From Lachnospiraceae bacterium UBA2734 (GTDB taxonomy: Bacteria; Bacillota; Clostridia; Lachnospirales; Lachnospiraceae), in NCBI GenBank assembly GCA_002353635.1, contig DEKA01000043.1:7241-60724 (forward strand): a stretch of DNA of 53,484 nt, read 5' to 3'. The first letter of the stretch is position 1, and every line of letters starts with the position of its first letter. The notes under the pieces were generated by a model. The model was not told the DNA's origin. It saw only the letters and a list, made by a program, of their open reading frames with translations, and searched no databases. The position numbers and the translations under genes were made by a program. This document shows, one piece after another, positions 24,158-32,047 of the stretch.

Positions 24158-25027
24158 TCACTGACGGGAGCTGTTCTTCACATCCCTGTGATAGAGCTTG
24201 AGGCCGTAGTCGCCGTGGCCTTTCAGTCTCTCATACAGATCGTTGGCCAGCGTGACGCTCCGGTGCTGGCCGCCTGTGCAGCCAATTGCGATCACCAGCT
24301 GGTTCTTGCCCTCCTTCACATAGTAGGGGATAAGAAAGGTGATCATATCTGTCAGCTTGTCCATGAACTCCTTCGTCTGCGGAAAGGAGTTCACATAGTC
24401 CTGCACGGGCTTATCATTCCCTGTGAGGTGCTTGAGTTCATCGATGTAGAAGGGATTGGGAAGAAAGCGCACATCAAAAACAAGGTCCGCATCTGTGGGT
24501 ATCCCATACTTGAAACCGAAAGAGAGGACATTGACCTGCAGAGAATTAAAATGGGCATTGTCCTGAAAAATCCTGATCAGTTCCTGGCGCAGATCTCTTG
24601 TGAGGAGCATCGACGTGTCGATGACATAATCTGCGCGCGCCTTGATGTTCTTCAGGATCTCCCGTTCCTTCTTTATACCGTCCTCGATTCTGCCGTCCGG
24701 TGCCAGGGGGTGGGCTCTTCGTGTCTCCTTGTATCTGCGCACGATCGTCTCATCGTTTGCATCCATGAAGAGAATCTCATACTGGTAGCCTTTCTTGCGC
24801 AGCGTCTCGAGCACCTCTTCCACATAGGCAAAAGGCTTGTCCGAGCGCACATCAAGGCCCAGCACCACCTTTGAGATCTCGCTTCCCGGCATGAAAACAA
24901 GTTCCATAAATTTGTCGATCAGCCGGACAGGAAGATTGTCCACGCAGTAATATCCCTCATCCTCGAGGATCTTGATCGCTGTCGCCTTTCCGCTGCCGCT
25001 CATTCCTGTAACGACCACAAATCTCAT
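24158..25027 (-). CDS. rapZ: RapZ/YvcJ family nucleotide-binding protein
   Basis: A P-loop protein (289 aa) starting MRFVVVTGMSGSGKATAIKILEDEGYYCVDNLPV, with Walker A GMSGSGKA. ILFMDANDETIVRRYKETRRAHPL and the C-terminal VIAIGCTGGQHRSVTLANDL (UDP-sugar-binding region in E. coli RapZ) are present. E. coli RapZ is an RNase E adaptor controlling glmS; Bacillus YvcJ binds GTP and affects competence. Which role applies here is not visible, although murB next door fits a link to amino-sugar and wall synthesis. The ATG shares one base with the murB stop. Confidence 0.95.
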   Translation of the reverse strand: MRFVVVTGMSGSGKATAIKILEDEGYYCVDNLPVRLIDKFMELVFMPGSEISKVVLGLDVRSDKPFAYVEEVLETLRKKGYQYEILFMDANDETIVRRYKETRRAHPLAPDGRIEDGIKKEREILKNIKARADYVIDTSMLLTRDLRQELIRIFQDNAHFNSLQVNVLSFGFKYGIPTDADLVFDVRFLPNPFYIDELKHLTGNDKPVQDYVNSFPQTKEFMDKLTDMITFLIPYYVKEGKNQLVIAIGCTGGQHRSVTLANDLYERLKGHGDYGLKLYHRDVKNSSRQ

Positions 25028-26016
25028 CAGAACTCTCCCAAAAGAATAACTTCCGTCTCCAACTCTATGCCGCTCGTCTCAAAAACTCTCTTCTGCACAG
25101 CCCGGATCACATCCCTGATATCCGCTGCTGAGGCGTGGTCTTTGTTGATCACGAAGCCGCAGTGCTTCGTCGAGACCATAGCCCCGCCGACTGTGAATCC
25201 GGCTAGTCCCGCCTGCTGGATCAGCTGGCCGGCAAAGTGCCCCTGCGGGCGCTTGAATGTGCTGCCCGCACTCGGATATTCGAGTGGCTGCTTGTCCCTG
25301 CGCCTCTGTGCATAATCCGTCATCCTTGCTGTTATGGCTTCCTGCTCATCCGGATGCAGATAAAAGACTGCGCGCAGCGCCACAGCGCCGTTCTTCTTCA
25401 GGACGCTTTGGCGATAGCCGAACGCCATCTCCGCATTTGTGAGTGTCCGCACGGTTCCATCCGGAAACAGCGCCTCCACGCTCTCCGCCGTGTCCTTGAT
25501 CTCTCCGTCGTAGGCGCCCGCGTTCATCACAAGACCGCCGCCGACAGAGCCCGGAATTCCCGCCGCAAATTCAAGACCTGAAAGGCCCATATCTCTCGCC
25601 ATAATGGCTGCCCGCGCAAGCGGTGCACCTGCGCCGGCAGTAATCCTGCGCCCATTGACAAAGAGCGCACACAGGCTCTGCGCTCCGCCCTCATCCGCTA
25701 CATCCGGCGCACTCGCGCGGTTTGTATCCGTCATTGGGATTCCACCCTGTGTGAGCGTGATCACGCATCCTCTGAATCCCTTATCGCCGACAAGGATATT
25801 CGTGCCGCGCCCTAAAAGAAACCACTTCTCTCCGGCCCTCTGCAGGATTGTCATGACCTCCTGCAGCTCCTGTACTGTCTGTACATACACGAACAGGTCC
25901 GCCGGACCTCCTGCGCGGAAGGAGCTGTGCAGAGACATCGGCTCGTCCGTGCGCACCCTGGAAGGGCCTGTCACAGCGGCAATCTCCCTCTGCAGTTCCT
26001 CAATTCTTTTTGTCAT
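25027..26016 (-). CDS. murB: UDP-N-acetylenolpyruvoylglucosamine reductase MurB
   Basis: This FAD enzyme (329 aa) reduces UDP-GlcNAc-enolpyruvate to UDP-MurNAc. The FAD domain reads MSLHSSFRAGGPADLFVYVQ and LLGRGTNILVGDKGF; SGLEFAAGIPGSVGGGLVMNAGAYDGE and PSAGSTFKRP follow, then AGLAGFTVGGAMVSTKHCGFVIN. It is a type IIb-like MurB of Firmicute length with an insert of about 20 residues after ITLTQGGIP (TDTNRASAPDVADEGG). GGAG lies about ten bases before the ATG. Its place between hprK and rapZ ties wall-precursor synthesis to this regulatory cluster. Confidence 0.95.
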   Translation of the reverse strand: MTKRIEELQREIAAVTGPSRVRTDEPMSLHSSFRAGGPADLFVYVQTVQELQEVMTILQRAGEKWFLLGRGTNILVGDKGFRGCVITLTQGGIPMTDTNRASAPDVADEGGAQSLCALFVNGRRITAGAGAPLARAAIMARDMGLSGLEFAAGIPGSVGGGLVMNAGAYDGEIKDTAESVEALFPDGTVRTLTNAEMAFGYRQSVLKKNGAVALRAVFYLHPDEQEAITARMTDYAQRRRDKQPLEYPSAGSTFKRPQGHFAGQLIQQAGLAGFTVGGAMVSTKHCGFVINKDHASAADIRDVIRAVQKRVFETSGIELETEVILLGEF

Positions 26017-26115
26017 TTATCTCTGTCTCCATCATTAATATTCGTTCAGCCTCATCCGGATCTCCTGATGCAGCAGTCTCCGTGGAACTGAACCATTCCC
26101 ATTCCGGAGACACTT

Positions 26116-27057
26116 TTATTCATCATCTTCATCCCGCCTGCTGGAAAGCGCCTTCTGCACGCGGTTATAGAGCTCCTGTGCCGCATTGTAGCCCATCTTT
26201 TTCTGTCTGTGGTTGACAGCGGCACATTCGCAGATGATCGCAAGACTTCTGCCGGGCCGGATCGGGATCCTGTGGCAGACCACCTTGTTCCCGAGGTACT
26301 CTGTGTATTCCTCCTCAAGTCCAAGTCTGTCGTATTCCTTGTCCTTGTCCCAGTCCTCGAGCTGGATCACAAGATCAATATTCGCCGTATCGCGCACGCT
26401 CGAAACGCCGTAGAGCGATTCCACGTCGATGATACCGATGCCGCGCAGCTCAATAAAGTGCTTGGTTATATCGGGCGCGGAACCTACCAGCGTCTCCTCG
26501 GAGACCTTGCGGATTTCGACCACGTCGTCCGACACAAGTCTGTGGCCTCTCCTGATCAGCTCAAGTGCGGCCTCGGATTTGCCTATGCCGCTCTCACCAG
26601 TGATCAGGACACCCTCGCCGTAGACATCAACGAGCACCCCGTGAATTGAAATACAGGGTGCAAGCCTTACGTTGAGCCAGCGGATCAGCTCCGCCATGAA
26701 GACAGATGTCGCCTTCTTTGTCTGCAGGACAGGGATCTGATATTTGCGGGCGTACTCCAGGAACTTCGGCTCAGGCTGCAGATCCCTGCAGAAAATAAAG
26801 CAGGGCTCCTTCATGGCAAACATCTGATCAAAGATCTCGTCCTGTCTCTCCTGTGACATGCCCGCCATGTAGGAGTGCTCGACAAAGCCGATAATCTGGA
26901 TGCGCAGCGGATCGAAGTGTTCAAAATATCCTGTCAGCTGCACGCCCGGCCTGTTGACGTCCGGCTGCCTGATCTTGATCTTTGACACATCGATGTCAGG
27001 CGTCAGATTGACGAGTTCTTCTTTTGTGATGACCTCACTTAACTTAACACATGCCAT
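26116..27057 (-). CDS. hprK: HPr kinase/phosphorylase HprK
   Basis: The bifunctional enzyme (313 aa) phosphorylates and dephosphorylates Ser46 of HPr and Crh, setting carbon catabolite control. The N-terminal domain starts MACVKLSEVITKEELVNLTP. The catalytic domain has SIHGVLVDVYG (His139), P-loop GESGIGKSEAALELIRRGH at about 154, and the family signature in ELRGIGIIDVESLYGVSSVR. The start at 27057 has AGGGG six bases upstream; ten earlier in-frame residues look artificial. Two HPr-like proteins lacking the PTS histidine are encoded within 23 kb, both potential substrates. Confidence 0.96.
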   Translation of the reverse strand: MACVKLSEVITKEELVNLTPDIDVSKIKIRQPDVNRPGVQLTGYFEHFDPLRIQIIGFVEHSYMAGMSQERQDEIFDQMFAMKEPCFIFCRDLQPEPKFLEYARKYQIPVLQTKKATSVFMAELIRWLNVRLAPCISIHGVLVDVYGEGVLITGESGIGKSEAALELIRRGHRLVSDDVVEIRKVSEETLVGSAPDITKHFIELRGIGIIDVESLYGVSSVRDTANIDLVIQLEDWDKDKEYDRLGLEEEYTEYLGNKVVCHRIPIRPGRSLAIICECAAVNHRQKKMGYNAAQELYNRVQKALSSRRDEDDE

Positions 27058-27271
27058 AGCTGCCCCTTGCCTTCTGCACGCGCACACGCAGGAGGCGCAT
27101 CCGCGTCCCCCTCTGCCGCAGACTGCACGCCCAGCGCATCATCCCCAATGACCGCGCTGGCAGCATTGCCCGCAGCACTCTGCTGCCATATCCGTCCGGC
27201 CTTTTCTCCCGGTGCTGAACCGGGATACCGTGCCGCATAGATACTTTGTCTGAATTTTAGAATAGCACACC

Positions 27272-28657
27272 TCATTTTGAATATGCAACGACCGAGGCCA
27301 TTTCATGCTCGTCGCCGCTCACAGAGATGATATTGCCCGGTGAGAGTCTTGAATAAATGCCGGAAAGATGTCCGCCGTACAGATACAGTCCGGTCATATT
27401 GGCGAAGCTGTGCAGATGCGGATATGCGGGATCCTGCGCGCCCTGCTGCCAGCCTGCCGCCGGCTCCTTTGTGAAATCCGTATCGGAATAATCTGTATTC
27501 AGCGTCCTGTACGGCTCCACATACTCCTGCAGAATGTATCCGCCTCCGGCATGGGATCTCACGATATCCTTCCAGCCATCCTCCGTATATGCACCGCTGT
27601 AAAAAATCCCCTGCGCGCCGTAGGAATCCTGCGGCTTGATGATCCATCTCTTCTGCCTCTTCAGGACATCCTCCCTTCGCGCCGTCTCCTCTGAAAGGAG
27701 TGCAGTATAGGGAACATGCGCTGCGACGAACGTATTCTCAGCGGGCGTAAGGATCTTCTTTGTCTCCTCCATGTGCAGGATCCGGAACAGAACCTTGTCG
27801 TGCACGACCTGTGTGCAGAAATCGCCAGCCATAAGAGTGCTGCCGCTTCGCACTGCCTGAAGGAAATCCGGAATCTCCTCCTTATGGGCAAGAATGTCCG
27901 ATGTCACGGCTCTCCTGTAGATCGCATCCACCGGCATGCCGCTCTCTGTGTAAAGATGTCTGCCGTCGAAACGCATATTCCGGATTTCCGCCACCTCGGC
28001 GCTGCAGCCGGCCCGCTCAAATGCCTCGCGGAACCGCTCGAACTCTGCGGCTGAGACGCCCTTCTCCAGGAAATCGACGATCGCCACATTGGGCAAAGCC
28101 TCTCCCCGTCCGCTCTCTCTCCAGAGCCCCAGAAACATGGACACAAAGGAGTCAAAGAGCTCGAAGGGCTTCTGGATGTAATGTTCATCCAGCTCCTTCC
28201 ACATCAGCGTCTTCGCATAGAGCTGCGACATGACGCGGTTCTCGTTCATGGCGCTGGTCCCGTCCGCGTTGAATTCGCACCAGCGGAAATCCCCCGTCTC
28301 CTCATTGAGGAACATGTCGAGTCTGCATACGGGGAGCAGAACAGAATATGGCGGCCGCCTGCAGATCCACTCCTCCAGCTCCTTTGAGAAGCCAAAGAGT
28401 GCGCGGTAGGCAGGATTGCCAAGGTACTCGTCGATGACCTTCACGAGAATCCGCCACATCGTCTCCCCGGCATCTTTAACAAGGATATAGCCTTCTTCCG
28501 TAAAGGCCTTCGGAAAATAAAGGAGCTTCACCGGCGTACCGTGATAAGTTGCCTCGGACCCCGCGATTTCAGCCGCTTCCCGCATGCCGGATGCATCGTG
28601 GGCCTGCATATTATTTTTATAATGCTGAAGCTCTTCTTCCTGCAGTGTCAGTTTCAT
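27272..28657 (-). CDS. Glutathionylspermidine synthase-like ATP-grasp protein
   Basis: A 461-residue protein with the plan of the glutathionylspermidine synthase preATP-grasp/ATP-grasp group (GSP_synth). It shows VCRLDMFLNEETGDFRWCEFNADGTSAMNENR (the FNAD motif), a middle alpha/beta part, the nucleotide-binding lysine in RWIIKPQDSYGAQGIFYSG at about 345, and YILQEYVEP, which would contact ATP. Such enzymes join a carboxylate to an amine. It lies 145 bases after a glutamate-cysteine ligase on the same strand, so a peptide or polyamine conjugate of gamma-Glu-Cys is a plausible product (inference). The start at 28657 has GGGAG eight bases upstream. Confidence 0.65.
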   Translation of the reverse strand: MKLTLQEEELQHYKNNMQAHDASGMREAAEIAGSEATYHGTPVKLLYFPKAFTEEGYILVKDAGETMWRILVKVIDEYLGNPAYRALFGFSKELEEWICRRPPYSVLLPVCRLDMFLNEETGDFRWCEFNADGTSAMNENRVMSQLYAKTLMWKELDEHYIQKPFELFDSFVSMFLGLWRESGRGEALPNVAIVDFLEKGVSAAEFERFREAFERAGCSAEVAEIRNMRFDGRHLYTESGMPVDAIYRRAVTSDILAHKEEIPDFLQAVRSGSTLMAGDFCTQVVHDKVLFRILHMEETKKILTPAENTFVAAHVPYTALLSEETARREDVLKRQKRWIIKPQDSYGAQGIFYSGAYTEDGWKDIVRSHAGGGYILQEYVEPYRTLNTDYSDTDFTKEPAAGWQQGAQDPAYPHLHSFANMTGLYLYGGHLSGIYSRLSPGNIISVSGDEHEMASVVAYSK

Positions 28658-28802
28658 GAATGAACTCCCAAAATTCGTCTGCATCCTCCAGACGATCCGC
28701 TTTCAGACGGCCCTGAGATACCATCCTTCTGCGTCCGCCGGACTCCGCACAAAGGCGGCGCCGGCGGTTTTGCTGAATACGTCGGCACCGATGCTGCGCT
28801 TT

Positions 28803-29978
28803 TTACTGCCGCACAAAGTGCTCCAAATGGGTGAAATCTCTGTAGTGCCCATCCAGGAATTCTCTCTCCCGCGCCGTGCAGGCACTGTACACATATTCCA
28901 ATACAGCCGTGCGCAGTGCTGCCTGGCCGTCTGCCTGATTTTCGGTCTCCGCCCGGTCTCCCGCTTCTCTCTGATCTGCTGCCTCACCCCGCAGAGCGCC
29001 GGAAAAGCCGCGCGAACACAGGAAGTCCTCCGCCGCGCGAACGTCGGAAAAAAGTGCTCTGACCACAATACCGTAAGCCATGATTCCCTTCAGAGGCATG
29101 GAATCCCCGACGCGGATTTCGATGTAATGCTTTGCCCGCACATCCGGAAAAACCATGGACAGCGCATGTTCCACCTCGTTCTCCTCCCCCGCGGGAACAA
29201 TCTGCGGTGCGTGCAGGACAAAGTCCGCGTAGGCATCGAATGTCATACCGCCTTCCGTCATATATTGGTGCACATCATCCCTGGCGGGATCCACATGCTG
29301 CCAGATCTCAAGGCGCATGTGCGGCTTCGTATTGGGCGCGCCCTCAAAGACCGGCATGTTGTCGCACAGATCCGCGAAAACAGTGCGCAGGGCATAGGCG
29401 AGCCTGTACTTGCGGGCGAAATCCTCCTCGTCCGCGTAGTCCACGGAGATCTGTGTGGACGCCGTCCCGCGCATCATGCACCTGCCGTAATGGCCTATTG
29501 TCTTAAAGGCGGCATCCATAAGACGATAGCGTTCCTTTGGGATAATGGCGAGGTCATCCACCCTGGAAGCCGGCTGATAGCCATATGCTGCGATCTCCCA
29601 GCCAAACCTCTTCAGAACGCGCAGGAGACGCTCTTCAAACGCCTCATAAATATCGCGGTACGCAAAGACATCGCAGACCGGTCTCGCGCTGATTTCCAGC
29701 TGCGCCGCGGGCTCGAGCGTAATCGAATAGTCCGCCGTCTCATACCCGATGCAGTGTCCCTCCGACATGGTTTTGGATGTAACCCTGCGGGCGCCTTTGT
29801 TTTCCTCTTCCATGAGCGCAAGGAGAATCTCCTCCACACCCCGTTCTCCATAATACGGCACGGCTCTCTGCGTCACCGGATCGACGATGAAGCGCTCCAG
29901 TTCAATGCCAAGCTGTGTTCCCTGCAGATTTTTGCGGCAGCCCTCCCGCAGCCGGGCAGCCAAATCCTCCCTGTTCAT
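28803..29978 (-). CDS. Glutamate-cysteine ligase, GCS2-like
   Basis: This carboxylate-amine ligase (391 aa) resembles the plant/actinobacterial (GCS2/EgtA) glutamate-cysteine ligases. It shows GTQLGIELERFIVDPVTQ (metal-binding Glu), SEGHCIGYETADYSITLEPAAQLEISARP, STQISVDYAD and NTKPHMRLEIWQHVDPARDD. It should form gamma-glutamylcysteine from Glu, Cys and ATP, although the amine substrate cannot be read. No glutathione synthetase GshB is nearby; the next gene is a different ATP-grasp ligase. A Glu/Ala/Arg-rich insert at about 335-350 is family-variable. The start at 29978 has AGAGAGG upstream; longer frames overlap uvrC and are rejected. Confidence 0.85.
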   Translation of the reverse strand: MNREDLAARLREGCRKNLQGTQLGIELERFIVDPVTQRAVPYYGERGVEEILLALMEEENKGARRVTSKTMSEGHCIGYETADYSITLEPAAQLEISARPVCDVFAYRDIYEAFEERLLRVLKRFGWEIAAYGYQPASRVDDLAIIPKERYRLMDAAFKTIGHYGRCMMRGTASTQISVDYADEEDFARKYRLAYALRTVFADLCDNMPVFEGAPNTKPHMRLEIWQHVDPARDDVHQYMTEGGMTFDAYADFVLHAPQIVPAGEENEVEHALSMVFPDVRAKHYIEIRVGDSMPLKGIMAYGIVVRALFSDVRAAEDFLCSRGFSGALRGEAADQREAGDRAETENQADGQAALRTAVLEYVYSACTAREREFLDGHYRDFTHLEHFVRQ

Positions 29979-30063
29979 TTGAAACCTCTCTTCCGTCTCT
30001 GCTGTCGTTCGTCCCCCGAGCGGTGAACTGTCGGATGGACATTCTCTCACTATACGGATTCCG

Positions 30064-31950
30064 TTACTTTTTATGAAAATACGACCAGATCGCCTCCGCC
30101 TGCGCCTTATTGATCTCCGGCACGCGGCAGAGTGTCTCCTCGTCCGCATCCATGATGTCCTGAATGGAGCCAAAGCTGCGCATCAGCGCCTTCTTTCTCG
30201 CCGGCCCGATGCCCGGAATCTCGTCGAGACGCGAGTGTACCTGCGCCTTCGAGCGAAGAGACCTGTGGTATTCGATTGCGAACCTGTGCGTCTCATCCTG
30301 GATTCTCGTGATGAGCTTAAACCCTTCGCTGTGCGTATCGATGGGCACCTCTATATTGTTGTAGTACAGCCCTCTCGTTCTGTGGTTATCGTCCTTGACC
30401 ATGCCCGCGACAGGAATATGAAGGCCCAGCTCCGAGAGAACAGAGAGCGCGATGTTCACCTGCCCGCGGCCGCCATCCATCAGGATGAGGTCGGGGAACT
30501 TTGTGAAGCTCCCATACTCCTGTCCGATGTTCTTCTCTGTGAGCTCTTCTGCCTCTTCCAGGCCGTGGGTGAAGCGCCTCGTCAGCACCTCCCGCATGCA
30601 GGCATAATCGTCAGGTCCTGCCACCGTCCGGATCCGGAATTTTCTGTAGTCGCTTCTCTTGGGCTTGCCCTTCTCATAGACGACCATGGATCCCACATTC
30701 GCAAAGCCGCTGATGTTGGAGATATCGTAGCTCTCCATACGCTCTGCGCTCTTTAAATGCAGGAGAGCCTCGATCTCCTTCACGGCGCCGATGGTGCGCC
30801 CTTCCTCCCTGCGAAGGCGTTCCCTGTCCTTGTGCAGAATAATGCCCGCATTCTCGTTGGCCAGCTCCACCAGCCGCTCCTTCTGCCCCTTCTGCGGCGT
30901 GATGACAGAGACTTTGCTCTCCTTTTTGCCGGAGAGCCACTCCTCGAGAACAGAACTGTCCTCGAGCTCCTCCGGCACATAGACTTCCTTTGGGATATAG
31001 GGCGTTCCGGAGTAAAACTGCACCATGAATTCGGAGAGAATCTCAGCTTTCGTCTTTCCGCCCACATGGTTCATGTAGTAGTGCTCTCTGCCGATGAGCC
31101 GCCCGTCCCTTATAAAGAACGTCTGCACGACCGCATCCGCATCCGCATTCTCTTCATCGATGGCTATGCCGAGAATATCCTTGTCCTCGCCTACGCCCTC
31201 GGACATCTTCTGCTTCTGTGAGATCTGACGGACTGAGGAGAGAAGATCCCTGTAGTGTGCGGCCTCCTCGAAATTGAGTGCCTCCGATGCCTTCTCCATT
31301 CTGGCCTTCAGATCATCCAGGATAATCTCGTAGTGTCCGGAGAGAAACTCCAGGGCGAGATCCACTCTTCTCCTGTACTCTTCTTTTGTCACCGCGCCGT
31401 GTACACAGGGGCCTGTGCAGCGCTTCATGTAGTAGTTGAGACACGGCCTCTCCTTCCCGATGTCCGCGGGAAGGTTTCTTCTGCAGTCACGAAGGCCGTA
31501 CATGCGGTTCAGCAGCTCAATCGTATCCCGCACCGCATTTCCCGAAAAGAACGGGCCGAAATACCTCGCCTTATCCTTTTTCTGTACTCTCGAGAAGAGG
31601 ATCCTCGGATACTCCTCTCCCACCGTCACCTTGATGTAGGGGTATGTCTTGTCGTCCACGAGCATCGTGTTGTACTTCGGCCGGTGCTCCTTGATCAGGT
31701 TGTTCTCAAGGATGAGTGCCTCGAGCTCCGAGTCTGTGACAATGTATTCAAAATACGCGATCTGCTGCACCATCTGGTCGATGGCGGGTCCTCTTCCTAT
31801 GTTGCTGCGAAAATAAGACCGCACCCTGTTGTGCAGCACCTTTGCCTTTCCGATGTAGATAATCACGTCGTTCCGGTCGTGCATGATGTACACGCCGGGC
31901 TTCTTTGGCAGTTTATGCAGTTCTTCTTTGAAATCAAACTTATCCGGCAT
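30064..31950 (-). CDS. uvrC: Excinuclease ABC subunit C (UvrC)
   Basis: The dual-incision nuclease of nucleotide excision repair (628 aa). The N-terminal GIY-YIG domain reads KPGVYIMHDRNDVIIYIGKAKVLHNRVRSYF. A Cys-containing stretch (RPCLNYYMKRCTGPC) and the UVR coiled coil (EKASEALNFEEAAHYRDLL) follow, then the RNase H-like C-domain with MESYDISNISGFANVGSMVVYEKGKPKRSDYR and two helix-hairpin-helix motifs ending IPGIGPARKKALMRSFGS. The start at MPDKFDF has no visible Shine-Dalgarno; TATAAT overlaps the ATG. A longer frame starts inside the ftsH terminator hairpin and is unlikely. Confidence 0.95.
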   Translation of the reverse strand: MPDKFDFKEELHKLPKKPGVYIMHDRNDVIIYIGKAKVLHNRVRSYFRSNIGRGPAIDQMVQQIAYFEYIVTDSELEALILENNLIKEHRPKYNTMLVDDKTYPYIKVTVGEEYPRILFSRVQKKDKARYFGPFFSGNAVRDTIELLNRMYGLRDCRRNLPADIGKERPCLNYYMKRCTGPCVHGAVTKEEYRRRVDLALEFLSGHYEIILDDLKARMEKASEALNFEEAAHYRDLLSSVRQISQKQKMSEGVGEDKDILGIAIDEENADADAVVQTFFIRDGRLIGREHYYMNHVGGKTKAEILSEFMVQFYSGTPYIPKEVYVPEELEDSSVLEEWLSGKKESKVSVITPQKGQKERLVELANENAGIILHKDRERLRREEGRTIGAVKEIEALLHLKSAERMESYDISNISGFANVGSMVVYEKGKPKRSDYRKFRIRTVAGPDDYACMREVLTRRFTHGLEEAEELTEKNIGQEYGSFTKFPDLILMDGGRGQVNIALSVLSELGLHIPVAGMVKDDNHRTRGLYYNNIEVPIDTHSEGFKLITRIQDETHRFAIEYHRSLRSKAQVHSRLDEIPGIGPARKKALMRSFGSIQDIMDADEETLCRVPEINKAQAEAIWSYFHKK

Positions 31951-31972
31951 TATAAAAATAAAATCATCCGCA

Positions 31973-32023
31973 GAAAACCCGGGGCTGCGGACAATGCCAA
32001 CCGGCATTCTCCACAGCCCCGCA
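31973..32023 (-). terminator. Intrinsic terminator after ftsH
   Basis: Outer stem CGGGGCTG/CAGCCCCG and inner AATGCC/GGCATT, followed on the minus strand by GGTTTTC. It lies about 25 bases past the ftsH stop, so uvrC is probably expressed separately or by read-through. Confidence 0.85.
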
Positions 32024-32047
32024 GCATCTCTGCCTCATTATTATCGT

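Noticed and set aside
27058..27275. A 78-codon frame upstream of hprK
   Set aside because: Overlaps the hprK start in another frame, low-complexity Ala text, no SD.
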